Source: Henricia sp. BOLD:AAB3569 (lineage: Eukaryota > Echinodermata > Asteroidea > Spinulosida > Echinasteridae). From it: 64,000 nt of DNA. The notes under the pieces are model-generated. The model searched no databases, was not told the DNA's origin, and worked only from the letters and a program-made list of their open reading frames with translations. Both the position numbers and the translations under genes were made by a program. The stretch covers positions 62,001 to 126,000 of the forward strand of contig JBBELK010000372.1 in assembly GCA_037783545.1 (NCBI GenBank). The letters run 5' to 3'. How positions within the stretch are numbered: the first letter of the stretch is position 1; each line of letters starts with the position of its first letter. Below are positions 34,624 through 47,512 of the stretch, in pieces.

Positions 34624-37253
34624 TTGAACAAACGGGAAAATACTATCGGCAGCATTATAATATACAGTCAACCTTATGAAAATTTAATTTGTCGATCGTT
34701 TCGACTTGTAATCCCAATCCTTACAGGATTATATAATTATCATAAACGAATGTTTAAAAGCATTAATATGCACTCCAGTATACCAACCGCAACAACCCGT
34801 CCTATTTCGTTTCAGATATAACATTTTGAAACAACTTAATGTCATGTAAGATTTTTACGCGACGAAGAGGAAAAGCTGCCAATTGAAAGAATCAAGAAAC
34901 TTCTCACTGGAACTGTTTTTTTTGTGTGAAAATTGCTGCAAATCCTCTTTGTGCTTTAATTTCTTTGTGTTTTCTTTGTGTCCTTCCATGGTCCTTAACT
35001 GCTGCAATATTAGACCTTGTATTATAGTACTTGTCTCAGCATGCCAGAAAACCATTATTTCCCAATCTGCCCTTTTCCTTAAAATTTTCTTTCGTTCATT
35101 AGTATAAGAACTTCTGCATGTGATTGTTTTCCAACATAGATAAAGTATTAATGAAAGTAAATCTTTAGCTGTTCGATTGAACTAGGTTGCACATTGCAAC
35201 AATTTTAGGTTACTTAGAATAGGATGTCCGTTTCTTGTGACACTCTGCGTTGTCCATTTCCTGTGTTTCAATAAAATATACAACGAAGTGATTCGTACAA
35301 AATTTATGATATAACTTTTTTTTAATATCTAACTTCAGGTTTTAAACACGAATGCTAGAATGCTGGTTATCAGGACATTAACAGATGACATCAAGTTAAA
35401 CAAATGGTTAAATTACTCTTGGAAGAATACGGGAGTTATACGCGACGAGTTTTAAGCGCAGACCTGGATGTCAGGGCAACCGTGTGACGGACGGTTTTGA
35501 CGGGGCTTGTGACCCACTAAAACTCGCTGCGAAATCTTTGCGCTGTGTAGCCGTAAGATTAGCTGTCTTCAACTGACAACTTACAACCAAACTCGCAAAT
35601 CTTGCAATTGTGCGCATTTTTGAGCTCGGAAATTGACTGTTTTTTATCAATTTCATTGTTTGATTTAAAACATTTTCTTTATTAAATTTAATTGATAAAA
35701 AAGTTGAAAATGTGAGAATTTGGTCAATTTTTATTTCAATGGTGTTTGCCGGTGTGTCACTTTTCTTCATTTGTTTTCCCCAGAGAAGTTCGCACGAGTC
35801 ATTGTTCAGGACTCATTTTGACGATATATCAAAAGAACACAAAAATTAACTTGCCATTTTACAGTTCGTGTTGTGTATTTTAGTGTGTCGTTCGCGCGTT
35901 GAGCATTGTCCTCACGCGAAGCGAGTGTTTAGCGCGTCTTGGCCCTTCAACTCGTACCGTCAAACTTCACTTGAACACGGTATAGAAACTTCGTGAAACT
36001 CGTCAGCACTTGTGACCCCGTGGTATAAACATTCCACGTCGCCCGGGTATGAGTTTTAATGTGTCGTAAAACTTTCTAACTTTTAGCGATTATAGTCCTT
36101 CACATTTTAAACAACATTTTAAAAATAAAACAAAAACAAAACGATTAATGGTTTATAAATGTGTGTAATTTAAAAAACGTTGACGTCAAACAAGGTTCTA
36201 TAAGTACATTTTTATCCATAATTTTACATTGGTGGACTTTTCCCCCAGATTTTTCACTCGAAAAAAAAGAAGGTATGCAGGCCTAAGAAACCTCTAATAT
36301 TATAGTTATAATTAAAATGTATCACTTACCATAGACTCGTGTGTAATTCCAAGACATAATCCATAGAATTTGGACATGACCATAATCACGAAGACATGCT
36401 TCAATATGGCGGCACGCATGACAAACTGCACGGATCGAATAACTGAGAAGTCATCGTTGTTTATAATGTGTAACTTGCTTTTGCAAAACAAAAATCCTGT
36501 CCCTGGGTCACAATCCCTAAAAAATAATCACTTATTCACAAACAAAATTATGATAGTTTTCTAAGTAATTGTAAATCATTTTAATTTCATGACTCGCACC
36601 TTACGATACATTTGGCTCGTTTTGTAAAGATGTTAAAGTTATTTTGTACAAAACATGTTTAAATATTTTCGTAAAAACAATTGCGGCACACGGACAATGA
36701 CTCTTGTTATAACCTATAAACCATGTAAAATTGCTAGCTTGATGATACAAACACAACGTTAAGATAACAAATGTTTCGATTTTGCTAAGGAAAACCTGGA
36801 ATTTTTCTACCAATTTTTTTTAAAACTTGGCCCATAGGTTGTGGGCATGGGGGTCTAAGGCAGTGTCTGTGTGTAAGGTAATCGTTTCAACATCCGCTAT
36901 ACGTGATGGTATAACTAAAACGGTAACCAAGTAATTTAGGTCAAAATACTTACACCAGCACCAATTAAGTATGCTTGTTTAATAGTGAACCATGGCAAAT
37001 CTCTGTTACTACAATGTCATGCAATTTACGACTGCATAGGAGTCCACATATAAAGCAAAACAGATGAAGTTATCCTTTACAAAAACCGCTAAGTTTTCCA
37101 AATTGCATCAAGTTTGTATAAATACATTAAGCTTTTATTTTTACGAATTTATGGAAACACGATAGGTTAAAAAGCACACAGACCTTAGCGATAAAGGTGA
37201 ACACTGTGTTGATTATTTGGTTCATATGAATTTTACAACCAACAACATGCGTA
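34624..37253. other. Intergenic, nothing assigned
   Basis: 2.6 kb of AT-rich DNA with no recognised gene or second-copy repeat. Confidence 0.45.
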
Positions 37254-37500
37254 TGGGTCTTTCTATAAATTAGGGGTCCAAAAGTGTGACATTTAGAGTC
37301 CCCCGTTACACCTGCTATGTGTTATTTTTCGTACAAAAATCATTAAAATGGCATTTAAACAATTTTGTATGAATTGTACTTTATGTACTCACTCTTTGAG
37401 ATGGAAAGTATTTTAAAAATGTGTCCTGAATTTACAAAAACAAGATGTAAAATGTAACGGAGGACACCAACATTGGACCCCTAATTTATAGAAAGACCCA
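37254..37500. mobile_element. TA-flanked MITE, family N
   Basis: Perfect inverted ends of about 29 bp beginning TGGGTCTTTCTATAAATTAG, with TA on both sides, enclose an AT-rich 247-bp unit. Consistent with a mariner-type target. Confidence 0.85.
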
Positions 37501-38223
37501 TATATCAAAAGCTAAATTCAGCAGTAATGGCTCTAAAGATGCGTATTAGACTACGGTTCATAGAGTATAGGCCTACATTGGTTTACATTGTGTGCAGTTT
37601 TCAAACTGAATAGACATACAGTATAGTAATTGATATTCAAACTATTGTTTGTGGTAATGGAATCACAAATACACAACCGTGCTTGGTGTGTGGTTACAAA
37701 AATATATATACTTTTTATTTGACCAAAACGACATTGGTTTTATAAGTCCATTTGGTGATAACAGTTCATTTTTGTGCGTGCATGTATCGTATAGGCTAAC
37801 CAATAAATTATGGTTCGCATTTTATAAAATCGGCCCAAAAAGTTCATCGCCCCGATTTTAATTTCCAATATCGTAAAACTAATGTTTTATTATGCCAAGG
37901 CGTTTTGTGTATGATAGTCACGATCCATGATGCGATAATAATCTCTTACCGTGACTTTGCTGGGGACGCGCCCGGGCCACGGTGCCGATTTTCGGGCCAG
38001 CCTTTCGGTCGTGTCTCGGTGGACTGTACAAATCCATTTCAGTGCCACATCTGTACCTCAAGTTCGAAACGTATAGGGCTTTGTTTCTCCGAACCAATTC
38101 CCTCCTGTCTTCTGATTGGTCGGATGAACCGGAAGCTTGTCACATTTTGCGGTCATGTGATATCCATGCGCCAAGAAAGTGCCAGTGCCATTGCGGAGCC
38201 ATGGCGGAGTGGGCCTGTTTACG
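37501..38223. other. Intergenic, nothing assigned
   Basis: 37945-38220 is GC-richer with open frames running into SINE U; no domain recognised. Confidence 0.35.
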
Positions 38224-38504
38224 TCCATGGTGCGTGTGCCCTTGGGAAAGGCACTTTGTCATGCGGTGCCTCTCTCCACCCAGGAGCAAATGGGTACCTG
38301 TGAGGGCAGTGAAAGAAGATGTTTGATTAGCTCATGAGTGCCTAACAGGTTACTGGGGCTGCATACTCCCGAGGGAGTGTAGAAGGCTTAAATATGGAGT
38401 GTTATCAAGAGCCCAATGACCAGGGATAATAATAATGTAAGAGCGCCTTGAGCATGGATACGTGCGCCATATAAATTTAAATTATTGTTAATATTATTAT
38501 TAAT
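38224..38504 (+). mobile_element. Family U SINE-like retroelement, copy 2
   Basis: Begins TCCATGGTGCGTGTGCCCTT and ends in GCGCC..TATAAATTTAAATT plus an ATT-rich tail. Such a tail is typical of RNA-mediated insertion by LINE machinery. Better preserved than 15481-15725. Confidence 0.7.
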
Positions 38505-38510
38505 ACATGT

Positions 38511-38716
38511 ACTTCAGAAGACCTTAAAATCCATGCGTGGTTTTTGTGTTAAATGAATGGTGAAACAAAATCGTTTGCAAGCACCTTCAGTTGGCAATTT
38601 CGCCGACAAATGTACCATTTTACACGGGAACATATCGTATGGTGTTTGTTACCATTGCTATCAACACTTTTAGTGTAACATTTTTGGGTAACTGCAAATG
38701 ATGTATTGGGGCTTTA
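38511..38716 (+). repeat. Family BB, copy 5
   Basis: ACTTCAGAAGACC, CCATGCGTGGTTTTTGTGTT, CACCTTCAGTTGGCAATTT and GTTTGTTACCATTGCTATC match BB. It abuts the U tail. Confidence 0.7.
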
Positions 38717-39133
38717 AGAGGGACGTAGCTGAAAACGAGCTTTCAAAAAAAAAATTTGTTCAAAACCTGTTACAAAAAGTAATGTCTTTAATATATATTC
38801 AAAATTACTTCACATGTTGTCCTAAATGTAATCATAATTTTGTACATAAAATACCCCGAACGTTGGATTTAAAAATTTGCCATGCATATGCTATACTGTA
38901 TAACCTTATGTTTGTATTTAAGATTTTAATATGGGTCTGTCCACAGTACTGAAAGGACTTGGCGACCAAGGTCAAATCTGTGGCTTTTGTATGTTCTTTT
39001 AAAATAAAAGACGATTTTAAGAAGATAGTTTCAGCCCTACGACGGCAACAGATAAAACAATAAAACAATGTAATACCTTACTTTTTCCAAAAATTGTCAG
39101 TATATCATTGTTTTATAGGCAGACTAGTATATA

Positions 39134-39564
39134 TGGGTCTGTCCACAGTAATGGGGTACATTTGAAAAATAAGTCAATAATTCCTTTCAGATGTCTTTAG
39201 TTTATCTCAGAATTAAAGAAATGTCCTTGTTTCGTTCTCAGGAGATAACTTTTACGCAAAAAATAAGAAATTGCTGCCACAACATACATTTTTGAAAAGC
39301 CTGTGTACAAATTTTCCTATTACGTATGTAACGTGGACAGACCATTTTGTGACATTTTTTCCGTCTTTGTTACATGCGTAATAGGAAAATTTGTGCACGG
39401 GGTTTTCACAAATGTATGTTGTAGGACTATTTTTCGTACTCCTTGGTGAAAAAGTTATTTCCTCAGTTTAGCTTGATAAGATAAAATTAAGACATTTGAA
39501 GTGAACTGGGACCTAAGATCTTGAATGTTACAGAAATGTACCCCCATTACTGTGGAAAGACCCA
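39134..39564. mobile_element. TA-flanked foldback MITE, family O
   Basis: Ends TGGGTCTGTCCACAGTAATG and its near complement, next to TA. A second inverted pair inside (ACAAATTTTCCTATTACG and complement) makes nearly the whole 431 bp self-complementary. A solo end lies at 38930-38950. Confidence 0.85.
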
Positions 39565-40204
39565 TATACATAAATGATGTTAGCTTTTAATGACAAACGA
39601 GCAATTGATCACAACAAATCTCAATATTGGGATATTAATGAAATATTGCTGAAAATGTTGTAAAATTTAGTCTGTGACTAAATACGTCTGTTTTACATCA
39701 TCCTAATTTTCCACATTATATTTTAACTGGATACGGCCGTTTGAATTTTACAAATTTAGATTACAAATGATTGTTTAGATCGCGAACTGTGCTAATGTCA
39801 AATTTAACAAGATTACTTTCAGGGTCAGAGTAAATTGAGATAAAATGGCGTGGCGTCCCCGTAACATCGGTAACCTTAATTTTTTTTTCAAATAATTCAA
39901 AATTGCTAAACTCCTTCAAGACTGAAGACTCAACAATTATCACAGAACAGGCAAAGCAACCATATCATGCAACATCATTATAGAGAACATGACTCTCTGC
40001 TCACTTATTGGCCATTTTGTGGAATGAAGAAATGTCATACTTTTGTGTCTCAACCTCGTGGAACGACCACTAAGGCTAATTAGTTAGTTCATTTCCATGG
40101 TGATAAGACGTCATATTGTTTTCGACAAATCATATAGGCCAGATGTCACCTTTATAGGTCATATGTTACCTAGCATCTCAAAGTAAATTATCCAGCTAGC
40201 TGGC
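39565..40204. other. Intergenic, nothing assigned
   Basis: No feature recognised. Confidence 0.45.
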
Positions 40205-40280
40205 TCACTCACCCCACCCCCACCCCCACCCCCACCCCCACCCCCACCCCCACCCAACCTAACCTAACCTAACCCAACCC
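40205..40280. repeat. CACCCC tandem tract joined to AACCT repeats
   Basis: About seven CACCCC units are followed at 40254-40275 by AACCT repeated three to four times and CCCAACCC. The minus strand is G-rich with strong G-quadruplex potential. The AACCT part resembles a TTAGG-type telomere word but is too short to call telomeric. Confidence 0.75.
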
Positions 40281-40789
40281 ACCAAAATCCTCTGCTACGC
40301 CATCCCCACAAGACTGCCTCGCGTCTGTCTGCCATACACTTTCGCAATCATCTTATTTTTATCGATCGGGTAATTATGCACGGACATACACAGACAAGAC
40401 CCATTTGGCACAGGTCGTGTTTCATCAGAATGTAGAACGGGTGAAATACTGTTTGCTCAGATTCTGGGGAAAGCGATTCATTTTGCGGAAGACGGTGGGT
40501 ATATATCATCCGCGGTTGAATCTTAAATTAACGTTTCAACTCGGGTTCTTTGACAAGGTAACGTTACGTGCGCGCGTGGAGCTTTGCTATACGGATACAT
40601 GTACATTTGCCACTGGCTCGTGCAATAATTTTAGTTTTCATTATTTTGCACCAAATTCATTCAAGAAAGCAGTGTTAAATTGTAGTGTTAAACAAACATC
40701 ATCCTTAAGAACATATTCAGTATTTTGAAAGCTAGAAATTGTGTAAATTATATCCTAATGACGATGTTTATCTCCATATAAATTCTTAA
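40281..40789. other. Intergenic, nothing assigned
   Basis: A 107-codon frame at 40405-40728 has no recognised domain. Confidence 0.4.
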
Positions 40790-41361
40790 AGGGCTCCTGA
40801 AATTGTGTTTTTTATCAATGAAATATGTGCTATGAAACTAGTCCATTAATTTACAATCATAAAAACCCTACTTGGAAGTTGTTTGGGGGTTAAAATCAAG
40901 GTTTTAGATTGTTATGCTAATGAAAATTTACATATGCATGAGCAAAGTGGTGATGTCACATTAGGAAAACCAGGAAAAATCTCATTCAACTGTGCACAAA
41001 AGTTTCCACAATTTTCTCCAACTTGCTGAAACTTTTGTAACCCATGACGGTTTAGGTTTGTTTTACATGTTGCCTGTTATAAACCATGAGAACAATAAGG
41101 CTGGAAACTGCAGCATTTTTCCACAATTCCAGTTTGAAGTCTTATGTTTTTTTCTTTGCTTTTCTGCTGTGTGTTCCTAATGTGACATGCCCCAAACAGC
41201 GCCCTCTTTCTGTGAGTTTATGTGAATAAATTTCAAAGTTGAAAAATGCCACGTTTTATTCATGGGGCATCAAAATAAACAGTAATAGTGTCTTTCTAAA
41301 CAAGTAATCCTTCATATGCAGCAAAAACTGTGCATAAAGTTATCGAGCATTTCAGGACCCT
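40790..41361 (+). mobile_element. TTAA-flanked MITE, family C, copy 2
   Basis: Inverted ends AGGGCTCCTGAAATTGTG / AGGGTCCTGAAATGCTCG, TTAA on the left (40786-40789) and TTGA on the right. The interior aligns with 25193-25761. Confidence 0.85.
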
Positions 41362-41489
41362 TTGAGGTGACATCATAAAACAGAACAGCGCCCTCCCATG
41401 GCGGAGATAAGTGCTTCTTTTGGTTTGATACTAAAATCAGCACCTATACATGTATTGCAAAGAATGTGCCAGAATTGAACGTACTATAC

Positions 41490-41590
41490 ATAGGCCTTTT
41501 TTTCCAAATCTCGACTTGGGCTCAGGCTCCGTCTCCATGTAAACCACATGAAAACGGAGACGAAGACGAGATTTGGAAAAGCCCCATAGC
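41490..41590. mobile_element. Small palindromic MITE, family Z
   Basis: GGCCTTTTTTTCCAAATCTCG-like left end and CGAGATTTGGAAAAGCCCC right end enclose a 100-bp unit, with GGCTCCGTCTCC / GGAGACGAAG paired inside. Confidence 0.6.
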
Positions 41591-42067
41591 TATTGTTCGT
41601 GTTCTAATCTGCTCGTGATAAAGACAAGCGCCCCCTAGCGTCATCAGTGTTGTTGGTTTTTTTTTTATAAACTTTGGTGTAATCGTCTTATGTTGATGAC
41701 ATTTTCTGTAATTGCGCTTCATTTGTTGTTTAATTTTTGTTTAATTTTTACCTGGAAATCTTAACAGTGATAACGTTTTTTTAAATATATAATCAAGAAA
41801 GACCAACTTGGGAAACGTATGCAATTAATACCTAAGTCACAATTAAAGCGAAAGCCGGACGGCGTGTGCGATTTATAGGCATCGGTCGGCGTGTAGAGAG
41901 GTAGGTCGGCGAAAGATCGCGCGATAGGGCGGTCACAGTCACAATTAAGCGTGCCCCGCACGCTGTTTGCGATGCGAAACGCCGCACCAGGTTTTAAGTC
42001 TCGATGCCCGCCTGATGCCAAAAAGCGGTGGTGGAGCGGTGGAGCTGGAAAGTCATGGTACGTGTAC

Positions 42068-42810
42068 GTCCGCCATAGCTGGGGGCCATCCAGTGCCATG
42101 AACTGTGGGTTTTGTGTTGATGATATGCTGTTACATTATGTTGTCACTTCGAACAAGTTTGCGCGTTTATTTGCTTGTGAAGCCTGTGTACGCGTACGCG
42201 ATTTGCGCTGTTCGATTTAACAACAAGACAAAGCGCCCAGTCCATGGCAGTGGATGGCCCCCAGTAATGGCGGACTTGCAGGGAAGGAGTCCTTAGCAAC
42301 CGGATTCGTGTATAGGCTGTGCGTTTTGTGTTGCTGTTAGAACGAACGCGCCCCCTCCGCGTGCACGCGACGCGCCTCCTTCGCGTACACGCGGCGCGCC
42401 CGCCTTCGCGTACACAACCCGACAAAGACGCGCAACTTGTTCGGAGTAAACAAATGCATAACAGCTTCAGCAACAGCAAAAACATACAGTTCATTCAGTG
42501 GACTGGAAGCCCACAGCTATGGCGGATGTTACCAATCCGGTAACCAAGTTCTCCTTCCCTGTATATCGGCGATAGCTGGGGGGCGTCCATATGCATGGGC
42601 TGTGTTAAGTTTTGTGTAAATTTTTTGCTGAAAGCGCTAATCCATTACATGCACGAAAGCGCCCCCTTCGCGTGCACGCGACGCGCCACCTATGCGTACA
42701 CGCGACGCGCAACCCTACAGAGACGCGCAACTAGTTCGAAATAAACAAATGCAACTCCAGAAACATATAGTTCATTAAGTGAAAGCCCCCCAGCTATGGC
42801 GGATATAAAG
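42068..42810. mobile_element. Family V cluster: three CpG-rich palindromic units
   Basis: 42068-42274 has inverted ends TCCGCCATAGCTGGGGGCCA. 42569-42806 has the related GCTGGGGGGCGTCC / GCCCCCCAGCTATGGCGGA ends. 42300-42525 keeps only the right end. The last two share arrays of CTTCGCGTACACGCGACGCG units (42345-42420, 42664-42712). Very CpG-rich. Confidence 0.65.
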
Positions 42811-42830
42811 AAAAGGAGTCCTCGGCTCTC

Positions 42831-43648
42831 CGATTGGTGTATAGGTTCTAAACCAATCACTGATGCTGTCGGTGACAGGTGACATTCTTCAGCCATAAAC
42901 TTGATTTATGTTGCAAACAAAACTTGACCAATCCTGGCAAAATTCAAAACGAGTATTTGCACATTTGACTGTTGTTGAAGATTAAGCTTTAGCGGAAACA
43001 TTAGCATCCGTCAGCGGGACGTTTCCCCCGCACCAGCCCCGTCAATTACGGACGGCGATAAAACATTTTTACTCCAAACCCGGCAATGGGCCCAGGAGAA
43101 AACGGCAAATAAAAACTTGTGTGCGTAATAAGATGCGGCTGATTCCTACATCACGAGACGTATTCCAGATATACAGCAATCCCGGCGAGTACAATTTATC
43201 ATTGTGGGGTCGCAGCTTGAGAGTTTATGTGCTGTGTTATACTCGGGATTCCGGGTGGAGTAAGTCCTGAAAATGGCACAGCCGTGACGATGACGTCATG
43301 GTTGTGTCAGTTGGTGTACGGTGTATGACAGGCGTTGGGCACCGCCCCTTGTACAAGGTGATGTTCGGTCAGCCTACCTATGTCACGGTGTCCCAGTTTC
43401 CGTGACCACGCATTATTGCCCTATTTTTAGTCAGTGAAATTCATTGGTTGGTTTGGGCCAAGTGGCACGTGGCCTACTTGAGCATTTTTGTTGTGTTAAT
43501 TAAAGGGGCGAGGATTTCAAGCGTACTATTTGACAAATCGACGGCATTTAAAGAGCACTCAAAACAAAGTAGAAATGGCCTCGCCTCAAAAGAAAGTAGT
43601 CCTTTTTACCGAGCGAGGGCGCTGTTCATGACACATCATGGACAGAAC
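42831..43648. other. Intergenic, low-repeat
   Basis: 42990-43270 is GC-richer and unique here; no gene recognised. Confidence 0.35.
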
Positions 43649-43747
43649 TAGACTGTCCCCTGTCCTCATATTTACTTTCCCTTCGTCGTATATGAGAGAG
43701 CAGCGTAGCGAGAGCAGCGTAGCGCACATGGACAGGGGACCAGTTTA
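43649..43747. mobile_element. Small MITE with 9-bp target duplication (family GG)
   Basis: Inverted ends TAGACTGTCCCCTGTCC / TAAACTGGTCCCCTGTCC are flanked by GGACAGAAC on both sides (43640-43648, 43748-43756). Nine-base duplications are typical of Mutator-like elements. A GAGAGCAGCGTAGC doublet lies inside. Confidence 0.7.
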
Positions 43748-43766
43748 GGACAGAACCTACAGTTAA

Positions 43767-43857
43767 AAGCACAGGCTCGTCAGCAATGCAAATGCATGGA
43801 GCTGAGTATTTCGTGGCACGAATTTGGCGCGCGTGCATTGCTGACGAGCCTGTGCCT
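43767..43857. mobile_element. TTAA-flanked MITE, family K, copy 2
   Basis: Same inverted ends as 31247-31346 in opposite orientation. TTAA at 43763-43766 and TTGA at 43858-43861. It sits 19 bp from family GG. Confidence 0.8.
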
Positions 43858-46089
43858 TTGAAGTGGAAGTGCATGTGCATTCAAGAAACAAAACATACTG
43901 AGCTATAAGTGCAAATCATACTTCATATAGCCTATACAGACAAAGAATGGTCACCGGGATGGGAAGCTGAAAGAGACATCCAAATGTAGCCTATGTCAAT
44001 TGCACCGTTGTCTGTTAAACAAGAACTGCGCCATATTATCCGGACAGGTCATATAGTCTCCGCCCCGCGAAATACAACTTCTACTTGATTCTCTCCATGG
44101 AGTTGAGTCACAAACTGTGACATTTTCACAAAATGGTCAATAAGTGAGAAACAAATTTTCATTTTATACAATGATGTTGCATTATGATTGCTTTCCCTGT
44201 TCTATAGTTTTTAGTCTTGACGGAGAACGGCGATTTTCAGTCTTCTCCAGAGTCCGACAATCTTTTCGTCCTCTAATTTCTTCTTTCGTGTGCATACGAA
44301 AAAAATGCTGTACACAGATATAACACCCCTTTGTAATCTGAAATTAGGGATTCTGGTTTGAATTTTTGTGTGGTTTGAAGAAAATTTGTTGCAAAATTAA
44401 CGAACATTTGCATTAATGTACAAACGTGTATAGTTCCCTGTTGCTCCCATATTTTGTTACAAACAATGGTGGTTTTTAATTTATCTCTCAGTCAACTTAG
44501 CCGGTATTTCTAAGCACTATATTGACTCATGGGATTCATAAGTGCAAAACATATGATCAAAAAGGTTTCGGATGTAACAGAAACGCCGTATCTCAACCTT
44601 ATGGAATGACGCCATTTCTATTGAAGTCAGACAAAATATTTCACCAGTAAACAGTTTCAACTGGTGTAAAAATAAGGCATCAACTTGTCACTGAAATATA
44701 TCTCAAGTCTTGTGCTTTTCTGATCATGTTTCACCCATGACGTATTTCCCCGGACGTCAAAGGTATCATCAGGATTCAAATTTCTAGAAAAGGTTTTCCT
44801 TTCTTTTTTTCAACAAAACGATTATACCATCTGCTGTTGTTGCGCTGAAGAAAGGAAGGACAAATAAACCACGGACAAAGTAGGCCGTGGGTCGAAATGT
44901 TGTTCGAGTGCTCCTGCCAAAAGGTGAATAAATATTATTTTAAAACCATGATGTGAAAGATTCACAGTTAAAAATATTAAATCATGAACGTTCATGTGAA
45001 AGCACTGGTTCATTTTTTAAAATATCAGTAATTTTGGAGCTTTAACCTCGATCACTATTCTGTGCTGAGAAATTATCGAGTATGTACTTACCCTGGTAAT
45101 AGTCACGATTGCAGTTTTAGTCTGGTTCCCAGACCAAAATATCTCGACTATTCTGAGATGATATTTAGGTCCGGCAACCGCCAGTATACATGTTAGTCCC
45201 CCATATTGAAACAGGAGGAATTCCTCCTTTTTCCAAAGGTTCCCGAAGTTACACGAATGCACGTCCGGACGTTATCGTTAATCGTCGGGTACGATTCGTC
45301 ATTGTTACGAAAATTTGAGTTGGTGCCGCCGCGTGTTTATTTATGATGATGCAGACAAGGTTTGAATTTGATTTGTGATGCTATAATGGGCATGCGTAAT
45401 ATTTTAAGATGAATATATTAAATTTCTATTGGCCAAATATGGAATAACCCATTTTAAATTGTTATACACTCGTGCTGCAGCGCGCAGCGCGCTTTGAAAA
45501 TTATTCGCTCCTAACAATAAATGCATGCTTAGTGCTATTTTAAACACTACGGTAGCCGGTCCTCATATTCAGTCGTTGTATGTGGAATATGTGGAGCGGG
45601 AACCAGTCTTGTGCAGTTTCAGCCTTGTTCTCACGAACAATTATACAGTGTGCACTGACCCCGGGAATGGTCACTTAAAAGATTATGAACAGCCGAAATA
45701 TAGAGAAAAAAAATTACATGGAAAACCGACATTTGGGTGTACAGTTCATGCCTTCGCCTCTTTGACAGGAGTTATCCCACTTCCAGAGCAATTTTTCACC
45801 TTCGGCCCACGGCCTTCAGCGTTAAACTTTCATTAGCCTTATCCTGTCGCTAGAGGTCGCTCTTTACTTTTAACGTCTCTGAAGCAAAATGTCCGAGCTT
45901 CACTGAGCGACTAGTACGCATGTATGAGATTCTGGCCTACAATAATGGTCCTGGAGCATTATTCGTTGTTAATACAGACCATATGAAAACGTCTTGAGAA
46001 TAGACTAGGGTATGGGTAAAGGGTTAGGTGTCGGGGGCCCGGGGGCAGGTTTAGGGTTGAATTCATTTAAAAGTGATAAGCTTGCAGCG
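43858..46089. other. Intergenic, nothing assigned
   Basis: 2.2 kb without recognised features. Confidence 0.4.
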
Positions 46090-46165
46090 AGTTCGTTTGG
46101 TGTAGTGGTTAGAGTGATAGACTTCTGTTATGAATGTCCCTGGTTCGATTCCCATTTGTGACAAA
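46090..46165 (+). mobile_element. tRNA-like SINE head or tRNA relic
   Basis: A-box-like TGGTGTAGTGG (46098-46108) and B-box GGTTCGATTCC (46142-46152) are correctly spaced. The T and acceptor stems do not pair, so it is not a functional tRNA. Confidence 0.5.
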
Positions 46166-47512
46166 TTTTGTGCAATATTCGTTACTTTGTTTTAAAAGAT
46201 AAAGTAGTTAGAAGCTTGAAAGAGCCAGAAAAAATGGTAGTCTCTCTTCTGAGTGTTAAATGTGTTAAAGAAAAATGAGAAAATTGGGCTTATGGTCCAG
46301 GACCAGTATTGTAGGCCAGAATCTCACGCGTGCCGACTAGTACAGCTCAGCTCAGCAGCTACATGTATTTTTAATCGAGAGTTATACAGCTACAGCAAGT
46401 TAATATGCTTCGGATTTGAGAAGAAATCGAGAAAAATGGCTATTTATAGTTAGACCAAAAATATTCATGTAATCCTGGAAAATAGGCCAAGGCACCGCCA
46501 ACTGAAAGACATGCTATAATGCTAGTTTTGGTACAGAGTTTTGGTAATTGGTACAGAGCGCAGATCATGGCATGGTCCCCTACATCCGATTTTATGCGTG
46601 CGCGATAGCCTAATTACAAATGATTGTATTAGATGATTCGGCTCTTAGTTGGACGCGCATTTGCCCTTGGCAAGTCCGAAGCCATTTCCACGTTTTTAAT
46701 TGACCGAACTAGTTCCACATTTTTCTTATAAATCACCCCTAATGTTGCTAAGACAAGCTGACCAATCGAGTCTTTCTTGTCTCACGACGGCTGTTTTATG
46801 AGTGCATAACTCGCTTAAGGAACATGGGGTGAACAGCGAAAAGTCAAATTTCCACCATCCTCCCTGCTCCAAAAACATGGTCCCTGCTCCAGAAGAGCAC
46901 TAAAGTTGAAGAGTCACCCTTTGGAACCAGGGTTAATGAGTCTACTATAAAAACCATTTCATTGTTTTCATGTGGTTTAGCAATGGGCGTTTCAGTTTAC
47001 CACCGAACATTTAGAACCAATTACCTTGATAAATGACGCCACACTCTAGTCTGTACGTCTACATAGTACATACTACTCGACCCATTCCTCAATATCACAC
47101 GAAACAGTCGTCTACTGACTTGCTGGTGCACGTTCGAGCGGATGAGTCCTCCCCTACTATTGCCGTTTGAAGAGGGGTCTCCTTCGGAACTCCTTAGGGA
47201 CACGGGGGCCTCGGAGACACCCAGCGGAAGATCTTGCCACACAAGAGGAAGTATCGGGTTTCTAGGGCTGTCATGTTTCATTCTGTGTAATCCCACGACG
47301 CAACAAAACTAATTTCACTTCTGATAGGTGACGATATGCAGAGACCGTTTTCTACGGTGTCTCCCAAGAGACACCACGGCTGTGTATTCCTTGCGCAACC
47401 TTTTAATGCTTTCACTCTGTTTTGATTTTGGAGGTTTTCAAAGATTTGGTGCTCGCTAAAGATGTGTGGAAAACAAAACGGCCTGTGCCGCAAAGCGATA
47501 TGTAACCACTTA
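46166..47512. other. Intergenic with EE copy 2
   Basis: 46960-47056 matches the two-copy repeat at 30098-30208. 47070-47330 is GC-richer and low-repeat. No gene recognised. Confidence 0.4.

Noticed and set aside
40254-40275. Interstitial telomere of TTAGG type
   Set aside because: Only three to four units next to a C-rich microsatellite; simple slippage is enough.
46090-46165. Functional tRNA gene
   Set aside because: The boxes are present but the T and acceptor stems do not pair.
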